Below, in pieces: positions 8,021 to 15,513 of a stretch of DNA of 37,526 nt (position 1 is its first letter; each line of letters opens with the position of its first letter). The stretch is from W1P20-047 sp051878795. GTDB taxonomy: Bacteria; Actinomycetota; Coriobacteriia; Coriobacteriales; Eggerthellaceae. The stretch lies in contig JBJEKU010000092.1 in NCBI GenBank assembly GCA_051878795.1, forward strand, positions 1-37,526, written 5' to 3'. Both the position numbers and the translations under genes were made by a program. The notes beneath the pieces are model-generated. The model saw nothing but the letters and a program-made list of their open reading frames with translations. It was not told the DNA's origin and did no database searches.

Positions 8021-8029
8021 GGGGGGGGG
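8021..8029 (-). repeat. Second nine-base G/C homopolymer, in the loaP-pglF-like leader
   Basis: There are nine G on the plus strand (nine C in the transcript), 15 nt after the loaP stop codon. In the RNA it falls in the loop side of a short imperfect hairpin (AGCCA...TGGCT). It changes no reading frame; an effect on leader folding is possible but untested. Confidence 0.8.
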
Positions 8030-8043
8030 TGGCTTTCCGCCTT

Positions 8044-8556
8044 CTAACCCTGTTTGCGGAGGATGGCCAGCCCCACCTTGGTGGTTATGGTTCTGCCGAA
8101 CATCTGGATTTCCAGGAACGCAAGGCTCTTGCGGCGGTTGATGGATTTGATCAGACCTTCGTGCCGCATCAGCGGACCGGATGTGATGACGATCCTGTCG
8201 CCTTCCCTCACCGCAGTCGACATCGTCACTGTTCGGTGCGGGTTGTCGGTGAAGGCGTTGAGCCATTCCATCTCTGGGCGGGTCAAGGGGATGAACGCCT
8301 CGTTGCTGCCGAGCACCTTGGTGAGCGCCTTGACCTTCCGCAGCTGGGTGCTGAAGGCATCTATCTGCCTGGTGTCGACTATCAGGTAGCCGGGGAGCAG
8401 GGGAGCGGTGGTGCCTATCCATTCGCTGCGCACCTTCTTCTGCGTTTCGTACCTGGGGGAGAATACTTCCTTGTAGCATTCGGGATCGACGGTGCGCTTT
8501 ATCTCTGCGAGCACGGTGTTCTCGCGTCCTCCGACGACCTGGATCGCGTACCACAT
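8044..8556 (-). CDS. loaP: LoaP-type NusG paralogue, processive antiterminator
   Basis: This 170-residue NusG-family protein begins MWYAIQVVGGRENTVLAEI, the NGN-domain opening. It continues with FSPRYETQKKVRSEW, the family loop APLLPGYLIVDT, and the LoaP-like LTKVLGSNEAFIPLTRPE. The C-terminal third is a KOW-type domain with VREGDRIVITSGPLMRHEGLIKSI. LoaP proteins are specialised NusG copies that ride RNA polymerase through terminators of long biosynthetic operons, including polysaccharide ones. The ATG at 8556 has AGGGGGA 4 nt before it; upstream frame extension reads as non-protein. The gene heads the polysaccharide operon and is separated from its enzymes by a strong terminator, which fits a self-contained antitermination switch. 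The housekeeping NusG is excluded, because that gene normally sits beside secE and the 50S rplK/rplA genes. Confidence 0.88.
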   Translation of the reverse strand: MWYAIQVVGGRENTVLAEIKRTVDPECYKEVFSPRYETQKKVRSEWIGTTAPLLPGYLIVDTRQIDAFSTQLRKVKALTKVLGSNEAFIPLTRPEMEWLNAFTDNPHRTVTMSTAVREGDRIVITSGPLMRHEGLIKSINRRKSLAFLEIQMFGRTITTKVGLAILRKQG

Positions 8557-8961
8557 GGAATCCCCCTGGAAAAGCATATGCTGCGCCGCAACCCGTGGGC
8601 AGAAGCAGCAAGCGTATTCATCCTCTCGACCCGCCGGAGCCCACGCGAGGCACCGCTCCGGCAAAGCCAAGCTATGTTCGACAGGGCGGATTCCGGTGCA
8701 TGGAGCATGAACCGAAAGCGCCCGTAAGCGACGTGCCGCAGGAAACGCGACACGACGTCGTGAATAGAATATATCACTAAAACCCCACAGACTGTAGGCA
8801 ATGCGCTACGGTGTCCTTAATATTTTCTTTATGCGCAGTGTGATATGGGCGGTATGAGGATGTTTGTTCGGAGGGAGGCAAGAATACCCATAGGTGATGT
8901 TGCGGGCTGATTCGTAATATGACAAAATAATGTACATAATAATGTGTGATAAGGAGCAACC
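8557..8961. other. Divergent intergenic region between loaP and the toxin-antitoxin genes
   Basis: No convincing gene is seen in these 405 bases. The loaP-side leader has a stem GCCGGAGC / GCTCCGGC (8633-8640 with 8655-8662) and a perfect 12-base palindrome CACGACGTCGTG (8751-8762), which may be an operator. An AT-rich patch at 8764-8778 (TATATT on the minus strand) may be the -10 of the polysaccharide operon promoter, but no good -35 is seen at the right distance. Confidence 0.5.
8927..8940 (+). promoter_or_regulatory. Candidate toxin-antitoxin operator
   Basis: ATAATGTACATAAT is a palindrome at 12 of 14 positions around the perfect core ATGTACAT. It lies 21 nt before the antitoxin ATG, in an AT-rich patch that probably holds the -10. 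Phd/YefM-type antitoxins repress their own promoter through such sites. Confidence 0.5.
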
Positions 8962-9231
8962 ATGGCAACTTGTGTTCCGATCAAGGATTTACGCAACACC
9001 GCTGCATTCGATGAGCTTGTCTCGAATAGCGCGGTTCCCGTTACCGTCACCAAGAATGGCTACGATCGGTTTGTTTGTGTGAGAAGCGAGGATTTTTCCC
9101 AGTGGGAGCAAGCGGAGGCTCGTGCCCGTTTGCTTGAGCGCATCGTGCTCGCGGAGAAAGAGCGTGCCGACGGGGTGACGATTGACGCGTATGAGGCAGT
9201 CGCACAGGTAAGGGAGAAGTATGGCTTATAG
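8962..9231 (+). CDS. Phd/YefM-family antitoxin
   Basis: This 89-residue acidic protein opens IKDLRNTAAFDELV, continues with a strand PVTVTKNGYDRFVCVRSEDF, and ends in a charged helix. This is the standard Phd/YefM fold: an N-terminal DNA-binding half and a C-terminal tail that wraps the toxin. The ATG at 8962 has AAGGAG 5 nt before it. The toxin gene begins inside its last codons (11-base overlap), the usual antitoxin-first order for coupled expression. Self-repression through the nearby palindrome is expected but not shown. The pair sits between the polysaccharide operon promoter and the flavodoxin gene with no other mobile-element sign. Confidence 0.85.
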   Translation: MATCVPIKDLRNTAAFDELVSNSAVPVTVTKNGYDRFVCVRSEDFSQWEQAEARARLLERIVLAEKERADGVTIDAYEAVAQVREKYGL

Positions 9232-9520
9232 CGTTCGTTTTCTTCCGAGCGCTTTGAGGGAATTCGATTCTATAGTCGGTTACCTTGCAATGTTTGGCCC
9301 AGGTGCTGTTGATTCTTTCCTGATGGCATGGGAGGGGATGCTCGATGGCTTGAAAGATGGGAGGGTGGAGCATCGTCTTTCAAGGTTCGAAACCCTTGCT
9401 CGACTTGGATATCGCACGGTATTGGTTGGCGGATATGTTGTTCTGTATTACAGGCAAAGCGGTGAAGCGGTAATCGCCCACGTTTTCCATCAATCCCAAG
9501 ATTATGCCAACTTAGTGTGA
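9221..9520 (+). CDS. RelE/ParE-superfamily toxin
   Basis: This 99-residue protein starts YSVRFLPSALREFDSIVGYL, the RelE/ParE opening strand and helix. The later RFETLARLGYRTVLVGGYVVLYYRQ is the core strand pair, followed by a final AHVFHQSQDY strand and helix. Members either cleave mRNA at the ribosome (RelE) or poison gyrase (ParE); a start-domain layout alone does not decide, although the terminal FHQSQDY resembles the ParE/RelE-like H-x-R/Q-x-x-xY tail. The ATG at 9221 has AGGGAGAA before it and overlaps the antitoxin by 11 bases. A very strong terminator follows, so the pair is a closed two-gene unit. Confidence 0.85.
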   Translation: MAYSVRFLPSALREFDSIVGYLAMFGPGAVDSFLMAWEGMLDGLKDGRVEHRLSRFETLARLGYRTVLVGGYVVLYYRQSGEAVIAHVFHQSQDYANLV

Positions 9521-9530
9521 GTTGGTTATT

Positions 9531-9575
9531 ACGACCCCGATTAGATCCTGATGCTCATGGTCTAATCGGGGTCGT
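9531..9575 (+). terminator. Terminator after the toxin-antitoxin pair
   Basis: A perfect 15-base-pair stem (ACGACCCCGATTAGA at 9531-9545 with its complement at 9561-9575) has a 15-base loop and is followed by TTCATTTC. It lies between two convergent genes and may also stop the flavodoxin transcript from the other side. Confidence 0.85.
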
Positions 9576-9607
9576 TTCATTTCAATCTTTCATTAGAAAA
9601 AATGTTC

Positions 9608-10135
9608 TTACTTGCAGCAGTCTTCGTACCACTCCTGCAGGTCGGACAAATTTGCTGCGCTCACGCGATCGCCGCCGTTTACCAGCAGGTCCAGCATGTC
9701 GTCTTCTTCGGGGGTGCGGTCCTGCTTGTTCGCCAGGCCCTTGCCGGCGGTGGACTTCATCACCTGCATCATCAGCTTGTACACGCCGTGCAGTTTTTCC
9801 AGCTGGAAGCCGCCCTGCAAGCTGAACACGGGGGTGCCCTCAGGCACGTTGTTGTTCTTGCGGATGTCTTCGTCCTGCGATCCGGTGCGTGCCATGCCCA
9901 CGCCGCAGAGCGCCTTGACGGTAAAGAAGCGCGCGGCTTCCTTGTAGCCTTTGACTTGGCCTGCCATGAGCCAGCCCAAGTAGATGACCTTGCAGTGCTG
10001 GGGTAGGGCGCCCTTGGCGGTTTTCAGGTCGTATGCCGGCAGTCCGGTCTGCTGCGAGAGCAGTTTTGCGTATTCCTTCGTGTGGCCGGTTTCGGATGTG
10101 TAGACGATTGCCTTGATGCGTTGGGCTGCTTCCAT
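9608..10135 (-). CDS. Flavodoxin-like protein
   Basis: This 175-residue protein opens with IKAIVYTSETGHTKEYAKLLSQ, the FMN-phosphate loop of flavodoxins in a T-S-E-T-G-H-T form, followed by the strand CKVIYLGWLMAG. A middle segment GMARTGSQDEDIRKNN and a Cys pair at the very end (WYEDCC) are also seen. It probably carries FMN and passes electrons or acts as a small quinone or disulfide reductase; the partner is unknown. The ATG at 10135 has AAGGTGG 5 nt before it, and a GTG nine bases upstream is less likely. The gene stands alone, convergent with the toxin and divergent from the CdiA-like gene. Confidence 0.75.
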   Translation of the reverse strand: MEAAQRIKAIVYTSETGHTKEYAKLLSQQTGLPAYDLKTAKGALPQHCKVIYLGWLMAGQVKGYKEAARFFTVKALCGVGMARTGSQDEDIRKNNNVPEGTPVFSLQGGFQLEKLHGVYKLMMQVMKSTAGKGLANKQDRTPEEDDMLDLLVNGGDRVSAANLSDLQEWYEDCCK

Positions 10136-10344
10136 GCTTACCACCTTGCTGTAACGATTGCCTGTTCGGGTCCCTCTTCCAGTGCGTACGATGATAGACC
10201 CTGCGCGGCCTGATTGCGCCGTGAGCTGGGCTTTGATTTCAAGCGGTAAACAAGGGGGGCGGGGGTGCGTCTATCGGATTTGAGAGAGAGGATTTGGCGG
10301 CTGTAAGGTTGCTCGTTTAATCGGCGCAAATTGGGATTAGGCGA

Positions 10345-10350
10345 TATACT
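10345..10350 (+). promoter_or_regulatory. Extended -10 element of a probably leaderless gene
   Basis: GCGATATACT places TATACT only 8 nt before the ATG of the next gene, so transcription would start at or within 2-3 nt of the start codon. No Shine-Dalgarno is seen. A weak TTTAAT lies at 10316-10321 as the possible -35. Confidence 0.5.
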
Positions 10351-10358
10351 CGACAGCT

Positions 10359-10751
10359 ATGAAACAAAACGAGGGAAAGATCATCATCGCGCCCGGGGTC
10401 AATGTATGGCCCCATGAGTTGAAGACTGCTGAGGCGCTGTCGGCGGCGGGCTATACTGTGGAGTTCATTCGGCGAAGTGAGGAACATCGCGCTCGCTCGG
10501 CGGACTGTATTATCGGCGGAATAGTCTGGGAAATGAAAGCGCCAACAGCGTCAAACATGAAGGCTGTCGAAAAGAATCTTCGAAAGGCGCTCAATCAGGC
10601 GTCGTATGTCATTTTCGATTGCAGGCGGATGAAGGGTATTCCCGATACTGCTATCGAACGTGAGGTCCGCACCTGCGTAGATAGTCGCGTACGGGGTCTG
10701 AAGCGTGTCCTATTTGTGAGCCGCAAGGGGAGGGTCATTGACATCAGCTAG
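10359..10751 (+). CDS. Stand-alone protein resembling the CdiA C-terminal tRNase domain
   Basis: This 130-residue protein matches the pattern I know for the CdiA_C tRNase family (PF18451). An HE pair near the start (VWPHELKTAEALSAAGY) comes first, then a strand VEFIRR, then CIIGGIVWEMKAP with the Glu-x-Lys pair typical of nuclease-like active sites. A long helix NNLRKALNQA-type segment and a final strand VLFVSRKGRVIDI follow. In contact-dependent inhibition systems this domain is the toxic end of a huge exported protein; here it is alone, with no signal peptide, delivery domain or adjacent immunity gene. Similar lone copies occur in mobile elements of Gram-positive bacteria. The gene appears leaderless. 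Function as a nuclease is inferred from family only. Confidence 0.65.
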   Translation: MKQNEGKIIIAPGVNVWPHELKTAEALSAAGYTVEFIRRSEEHRARSADCIIGGIVWEMKAPTASNMKAVEKNLRKALNQASYVIFDCRRMKGIPDTAIEREVRTCVDSRVRGLKRVLFVSRKGRVIDIS

Positions 10752-10775
10752 AGCTTTGGTATCCTGTGCCCTAGC

Positions 10776-10817
10776 AAAGCGCCCGAACGGTGAGTCATCA
10801 CCTACCTCCGGCGCTTT
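10776..10817 (+). terminator. Hairpin after the CdiA-CT-like gene
   Basis: AAAGCGCC and GGCGCTTT pair across a loop that itself holds GGTGA / TCACC. CTG follows the stem, so U-rich bases come only from the arm. It is a likely terminator of moderate strength. Confidence 0.5.
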
Positions 10818-10851
10818 CTGTATGTCATGTGTGAATAATCGAGAGGTTTTG

Positions 10852-10885
10852 CTAGAGCCGATTCAGCGGGATTGGCTCTAGTTTT
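10852..10885 (+). terminator. Intrinsic terminator upstream of the U32 gene
   Basis: CTAGAGCCGAT pairs with ATTGGCTCTAG (one G-U) around an eight-base loop and is followed by TTTTATAT. It blocks read-through into the U32-family gene. The 319 bases between 10752 and 11070 hold this and the preceding hairpin and no gene. Confidence 0.75.
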
Positions 10886-11070
10886 ATATGGGGCTATCTC
10901 TCTTCGAAAGGTTATTAGGAACCGAGGTTTTCTTGCCCTTCGAATACCCTGGAAGTTTCTTCAGGGTTACTTTGTCCGACAAGAACTTCCGGGGCGGAAA
11001 CCGTACTGCCTAATTGCGTTTCTTCTGGGAAAATGAAGCGTTGTCCCTGATGCGCGATGAGGAGGATCGA

Positions 11071-13314
11071 ATGAGCGAGCTGTTGGCCCCCGCAGGAAGC
11101 ATGGAAGCCCTGCAAGCTGCCATCGCAAACGGTTGCGATGCCGTGTACCTGGGTATGCAGAATTTCGGGGCGCGTGCCTATTCAGCGAACTTCAGCGACC
11201 AAGAGCTGGCCGAGGCGGTTGCATATGCCCACGTCAGAGGCGTGAAGGTGTACGTGACCGTGAATACCATCGTGTTTCAGGACGAGCTGGACCAGGTGTA
11301 CCGGCAGTTGCACTTCCTGAACAGCCTGGGCGTGGACGGCGTGATCGCGCAGGATCTGGCCGTGCTCACCTACGTGGCGCGCAACTTCAGCGACATGGAA
11401 GCCCACTGCTCCACGCAGATGGGCATCGACGACTTGGAAGGCGCGCTGCTGGCGAAGGAGCTTGGCGCCAAACGTGCCGTCATCTCGCGCGAAGTGCCGC
11501 TTGAACAGGTGAAACGCATCCGCCAGCAGGCCAATTTGCCCGTTGAGGTGTTCGTGCATGGGGCCTTGTGCATCTCGTATTCCGGTAACTGCATCATGTC
11601 TTCCATGACGGGCAACCGCAGCGGCAACAGGGGCCGGTGCATCGGGTCGTGCCGCAAGCTGTATGATTTCGTGGACATGGATTCCGGCAAGTCCTTGGGG
11701 AGGAGCTATATCCTTTCCACCAAGGACCTGAATACCATCCAGGCGGCGGATGATTTTAGAGGTATCGACTCGCTGAAGATAGAAGGGCGCATGCGCGGGC
11801 CCGAATACGTGGCCAATGTGGTTTCGCGCTACCGCATGGCCTTGGATGGGCAGGCGAGCGAAGACGAGCTGCAGAAGCTGGACCGCACCTTCAACCGCAC
11901 TTACACCAGGGGCTATCTGCTTCATGAGGACAAGGAAGACATCGTCAATCCCGAACGTCCGAACAACCATGGCTTCAGGATCGGTACCGTCGCGCGCTTC
12001 AAGAAGGGCATGTACCAGCTGGCCTTGGAAGCCGAGCTGAACCAGAACGACGTGATCCGTATCCGCCACGGCAACGAGGACGTGAACCTCTCCGTTGCGA
12101 AGATCTACGACCACGCGGGTAAGCTGATCAGCAGCTCGTCCGATACGTGCTTCATCAAGGTGAAGGAACGCCTGGCGCCGGGCGATGTGGTGTACAAGAC
12201 CAAGGATGTGCGCTACATGAAGCAGCTGGAATCCCAGCTCACGGGCGAATTCCGTCGCCTCCCTCTGGATGTGACGGTCCATGTCCATGCGGGCGCGCCC
12301 CTGGTGGTGGATGCCTGCGGTTTGGGTTGCGCGTACACCTACGTGGGCGACACCGACCTGGACGCGGCGGTGAACAGGCCCACCACGCTGGAGGGTGTGG
12401 AAAAGCAGTTCGGCAAGCTGAACGAGACGGTCTTCCGCTTGGGTGAAGTGCGCCTGGAAGGCGGGGATGCCTTCATTCCGGTGAAGATGCTCAACGAAGC
12501 GCGCAGGTGCGTGGTGGAAGGGCTCTACGCCGAAAAGCTGGCGAGCAAGCCGCGCGGGGTGAAGGAGCCCGAAGCGTGCGAGCCTATTTGCTTCGAGCCG
12601 GTCGAGCCCTTCCTGTGCGCGCAAGTGGCGACACAGGAGCAGTACGACGCCTGCAGGGAATGCGGCATCGATACCGTGTACTTCGAAAACGTGGTTCCGC
12701 GCAATGGCAACGAGTATCGCGATATGGAAGGTGAGCTCCTGCTGGGCGGCCTGGGCGGCGTGTACCGTTACCGGGGCAGCAATCCCTTCGTGACCGACTA
12801 TTCCATGAACGTGGTGAATGCGAAAAGCTGCTATGAGCTGCACCGATTGGGCGCTAAGCGAGTCACCTTATCCTACGAGATCAATCGCGACCAGCTGGAT
12901 TGCCTGCTGGAAGCGTATCGCGAAACCAATGGCGGGCTGCCTTCGCTGGAGATGATCGTGTACGGGCATGCGCCTTTACTGGTGACCAAGTACTGCCCGC
13001 TGCAGAAGATGGGACAGTGCGGCAGCTGCAAGAAGAAGCGCTACCTGATCCGTGACGAGCACGGTAGCTTCCCTATCATGCCGCACGCCAACTGCAACAC
13101 CACCGTGCTGAACGGCAAGGTGCTGAACCTGTTGGACGAAATGCCCAGCATCCCGGGCGTACAGGCGTTCAGGTTGAACTTCACCATCGAAACGCCCGAG
13201 GAAGTGAAACGTGTGGTGCGCATGGCGCAGGCGAAGCTTGCCGGCGACATGCCGGAATCGGCATTCGACCAGAAGACGGATACCCGGGGCCTGTTCAATA
13301 GGGAGATCATGTAG
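11071..13314 (+). CDS. U32-family protein, RlhA-like (23S rRNA hydroxylation type)
   Basis: This 747-residue protein has the U32 opening ELLAPAGSMEALQAAIANGCDAVYLG-type barrel start (2-28). The family signature around residues 163-200 contains HGALC, SGNC, a RSGNRGRC stretch and SCRKLY, giving C167-x6-C174-x15-C190-x3-C194, which fits the iron-sulfur cysteines described in this superfamily. A long C-terminal part (DUF3656-like) contains another Cys cluster (KYCPLQKMGQCGSCKKKRY). E. coli RlhA hydroxylates C2501 of 23S rRNA, and a similar RNA-modifying role is likely; the old name is collagenase-like peptidase. The ATG at 11071 has GAGGAGG before it; an ATG at 11014 in the same frame is weaker. 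It stands alone. Confidence 0.88.
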   Translation: MSELLAPAGSMEALQAAIANGCDAVYLGMQNFGARAYSANFSDQELAEAVAYAHVRGVKVYVTVNTIVFQDELDQVYRQLHFLNSLGVDGVIAQDLAVLTYVARNFSDMEAHCSTQMGIDDLEGALLAKELGAKRAVISREVPLEQVKRIRQQANLPVEVFVHGALCISYSGNCIMSSMTGNRSGNRGRCIGSCRKLYDFVDMDSGKSLGRSYILSTKDLNTIQAADDFRGIDSLKIEGRMRGPEYVANVVSRYRMALDGQASEDELQKLDRTFNRTYTRGYLLHEDKEDIVNPERPNNHGFRIGTVARFKKGMYQLALEAELNQNDVIRIRHGNEDVNLSVAKIYDHAGKLISSSSDTCFIKVKERLAPGDVVYKTKDVRYMKQLESQLTGEFRRLPLDVTVHVHAGAPLVVDACGLGCAYTYVGDTDLDAAVNRPTTLEGVEKQFGKLNETVFRLGEVRLEGGDAFIPVKMLNEARRCVVEGLYAEKLASKPRGVKEPEACEPICFEPVEPFLCAQVATQEQYDACRECGIDTVYFENVVPRNGNEYRDMEGELLLGGLGGVYRYRGSNPFVTDYSMNVVNAKSCYELHRLGAKRVTLSYEINRDQLDCLLEAYRETNGGLPSLEMIVYGHAPLLVTKYCPLQKMGQCGSCKKKRYLIRDEHGSFPIMPHANCNTTVLNGKVLNLLDEMPSIPGVQAFRLNFTIETPEEVKRVVRMAQAKLAGDMPESAFDQKTDTRGLFNREIM

Positions 13315-13469
13315 GTGCTTCGCATAGTCTGCCCTTTTCGGGCGGGTTTGCGTGATTGCTTCCTGTTGCGTGGGCGGCTGCGCCTGCGGTATGCAGCGAA
13401 TCGCAATGGGTGTGTGCGGTTAGGATGGCAGGCGCATGTGTGACCAGGCGCTCAGGTGCAGAATAGCAA

Positions 13470-13493
13470 CGGGCCCGCGAAATCGCGGGCCCG
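13470..13493 (-). terminator. Terminator after the proline-rich zinc-ribbon gene
   Basis: A perfect ten-base-pair GC stem CGGGCCCGCG with its complement has loop AAAT and is followed on the minus strand by TTGCTATT. It lies 29 nt after the stop of the minus-strand gene and faces the U32 gene. Confidence 0.7.
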
Positions 13494-13521
13494 AAGTGTT
13501 CCTAGGGGAAGATGCTTTCGG

Positions 13522-15246
13522 TTAGGCTGTTGGGCAGTTGTCATATCCTGATTCCTGCCAGACGTCATCCAGGTTGGATCCGCAGATCATGCAGAAACGG
13601 TCGCCAGGGGTGATGACTTTTCCGCAATTGGGACAGAAGCGCCTCTGTGGCGCGGCGCTGTCAGTTTGAGGAGCCGGTTCGGGCTGGGGTTCCGGTGCAG
13701 GGGGAATGACCGGCGAATCGAAGATGGGTCTGGAAACAGTTTGCGCGGGCGCCGGGACGGGTTCAGGCTCGGGAACAGGTGCAACCGGCTGGGGTGCGGG
13801 TTCCGGAGTAGGAGCGATCGGCTGGAACACGGGCTCGGAAGCCGGGGCGATGGGCTGGACAATCGGCTGGAATGCGGGCTCGGGAGTGGATGCGAAGCTC
13901 GATTGCTGCATGGGGCTTGCAAACGGGTCGAATGCGGCTCCGGCTGGGAAGCCGTTTTGCGATGAGGGCGCAGGGACGGCGATCGGCTCGAAGATGGGTC
14001 TAGAAACCTGTTCTTCGGTGCGGGATTGGGTGATAGGGGCAATGGGCTGGAAGCCAGGCTGGGGTTGGGGTGCGGGTTCGGCCTTTTCGTCGATAGGCAG
14101 GAAGGGCTGCAGGGTGGCATTCAGGTCGATACCGCTGTCGTCGCCGAGCGGCTCGAAGGTCAGCTGCGGTGCGGGCGCAGGTTCGGGAGCGGTGGGGGCG
14201 GTTATGGTATTGGGTTCGTTGGAGGTGCCGTTAGCGGTTTCGGGGTGGGGTACGACGAACGATTCCACAACCAGAGAGGGTGCCGGTACGGGTACTGCCG
14301 GGAACTCGGGTTCGGGTTCGGGGGCGACAGGGGTCTCGTTTACGGTTTCGGGATCCATCACCAACGTGAGTTCCAGGTCCTCGTCATCTTCAACGTCGGG
14401 CGTGCGGACGAAGTTGAGCTCGGGTTCCGGTGCAGGTTCGGACTGGGGCTCGACAGGGGCAATCGTGGGTTCGAGCGTGAGCACGACGTCGTTGGCGGGC
14501 GCGGTGCTGGGCTCGATGGGGGCGATTGCGGGATCGAGCGTCAATACGGTTTCGCTGGCGAGCTCGGGTGCGGGAATGGGCTCAGGCACCGGCATGGGCT
14601 CCGGTTCGGGCGCTGGTTCGGGAGCGACGACTGGCTCGATGGTGGAATCGGGCACCGGTATGGGTTTTTGTTCGGGAGTGGGCGCGGGTTCGAGGTTCAC
14701 AACAGGCTCGATGATGGAATCGGACTGGGGAGCATCCTGGATGTTGGCTTGGGGTTGCGTGGCTGCAAGGTGCGCTCCACAGTTCATGCAGAATGCATCG
14801 TCTTCCTCGATTGGCGCAGAGCATTCGGGGCAGCGATGTACCGATGCAACAGCGGCGGTGGAGGCGAAATCGGCAACCTTGGCGCCGCATCCGCAGCAGA
14901 ACATATCGGTGGGATCGCAGAAGCTTCCGCATGTGGGGCAGGTGACAACCTGTCGTGCGGGCGCTTTCTGCTGGGGCTGGTTTTGCAGCGCTTCGATCAT
15001 GGCTTGGGCTTCGCTTCGTTCGGAATCGAGCCTTGCGATGCCGCTGTACAGGGTTTCCAAGCCTTCGGTGAAGGTGGGGTCGCTTTTAGTCCGTTCGTAC
15101 AGGCATGCACCCAGCTGGGCAGCCAGGTTGGTTCGCTGCTGGTTGATTTCTTTCAAGCGCACGTTGATCTTCGCGATTTCGACGCTGCGTTCCATGCTGG
15201 ACATGCCGCGGTCGACTGCGCCTTGGATGTCGTCAAAGAATCCCAT
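13522..15246 (-). CDS. Three-zinc-ribbon protein with coiled-coil start and long proline/glutamate-rich linker
   Basis: This 574-residue protein has no recognised function. Residues 1-95 form helices (GFFDDIQGAVDRGMSSMERS, then a heptad-like stretch to about 90). Two zinc ribbons follow: CPTCGSFC...CCGCG (about 102-120) and CPECSAP...CMNCG (about 138-157). Residues 165-530 are a low-complexity Pro/Glu/Ala linker with many PEPAPEPEP-like units, and a third ribbon, CPNCGK...CMICG, lies near the C-terminus (about 543-560). It is predicted soluble and may be a scaffold. The ATG at 15246 has GGAGGATCA before it. Two membrane proteins with the same type of ribbon lie directly upstream, so the three probably act in one process, perhaps envelope stress or protein assembly, which is inference. 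The opposite strand stays open only because of the repeats. Confidence 0.85.
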   Translation of the reverse strand: MGFFDDIQGAVDRGMSSMERSVEIAKINVRLKEINQQRTNLAAQLGACLYERTKSDPTFTEGLETLYSGIARLDSERSEAQAMIEALQNQPQQKAPARQVVTCPTCGSFCDPTDMFCCGCGAKVADFASTAAVASVHRCPECSAPIEEDDAFCMNCGAHLAATQPQANIQDAPQSDSIIEPVVNLEPAPTPEQKPIPVPDSTIEPVVAPEPAPEPEPMPVPEPIPAPELASETVLTLDPAIAPIEPSTAPANDVVLTLEPTIAPVEPQSEPAPEPELNFVRTPDVEDDEDLELTLVMDPETVNETPVAPEPEPEFPAVPVPAPSLVVESFVVPHPETANGTSNEPNTITAPTAPEPAPAPQLTFEPLGDDSGIDLNATLQPFLPIDEKAEPAPQPQPGFQPIAPITQSRTEEQVSRPIFEPIAVPAPSSQNGFPAGAAFDPFASPMQQSSFASTPEPAFQPIVQPIAPASEPVFQPIAPTPEPAPQPVAPVPEPEPVPAPAQTVSRPIFDSPVIPPAPEPQPEPAPQTDSAAPQRRFCPNCGKVITPGDRFCMICGSNLDDVWQESGYDNCPTA

Positions 15247-15360
15247 TGATCCTCCTGGTGTTTCTTGATTGTAATTCGATTGCGCTTAATCTGCTTGAGG
15301 GAGCTTTCGAAGCGCGATCGGGATTTTCGGTTGGGTTATGTTCCTTCGAATTCGTCTGCT

Positions 15361-15404
15361 CAAAGCATGCCACACGAAGGGGAGGTTTCGTACGGCATGC
15401 TTTG
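15361..15404. other. Long near-perfect hairpin between zinc-ribbon genes
   Basis: CAAAGCATGCC at 15361-15371 pairs perfectly with GGCATGCTTTG at 15394-15404, and inside it ACGAA pairs with TTCGT. No T run follows on either strand. It may be a weak terminator for the upstream zinc-ribbon gene or an operator; nothing else is seen in the 267 bases from 15247 to 15513. Confidence 0.5.
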
Positions 15405-15513
15405 CCGATTTGCCGGGGTTTACCGGAAATGTGCATTCCAGTGCCGGTCAGGGGTTGCGTGGCAGCTAGCCGGAAATCAGGCTACAGGGGTGATGCGAAA
15501 GGTTGGGTGTCCG

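Noticed and set aside
8962..10751. A small defence or mobile island made of the toxin-antitoxin, flavodoxin and CdiA-like genes
   Set aside because: No integrase, direct repeats or tRNA end was seen, and the genes point in different directions with their own terminators, so a common island is not supported.
11182..12843. A 553-codon open frame on the minus strand opposite the U32 gene
   Set aside because: His/Gln/Val-rich shadow typical of high-GC genes; the plus strand holds a clear conserved protein.
13706..15268. A 520-codon open frame on the plus strand opposite the zinc-ribbon gene
   Set aside because: It is a Gly/Ser-rich shadow made by the Pro/Glu repeats of the real minus-strand gene, with no ribosome site or domain.
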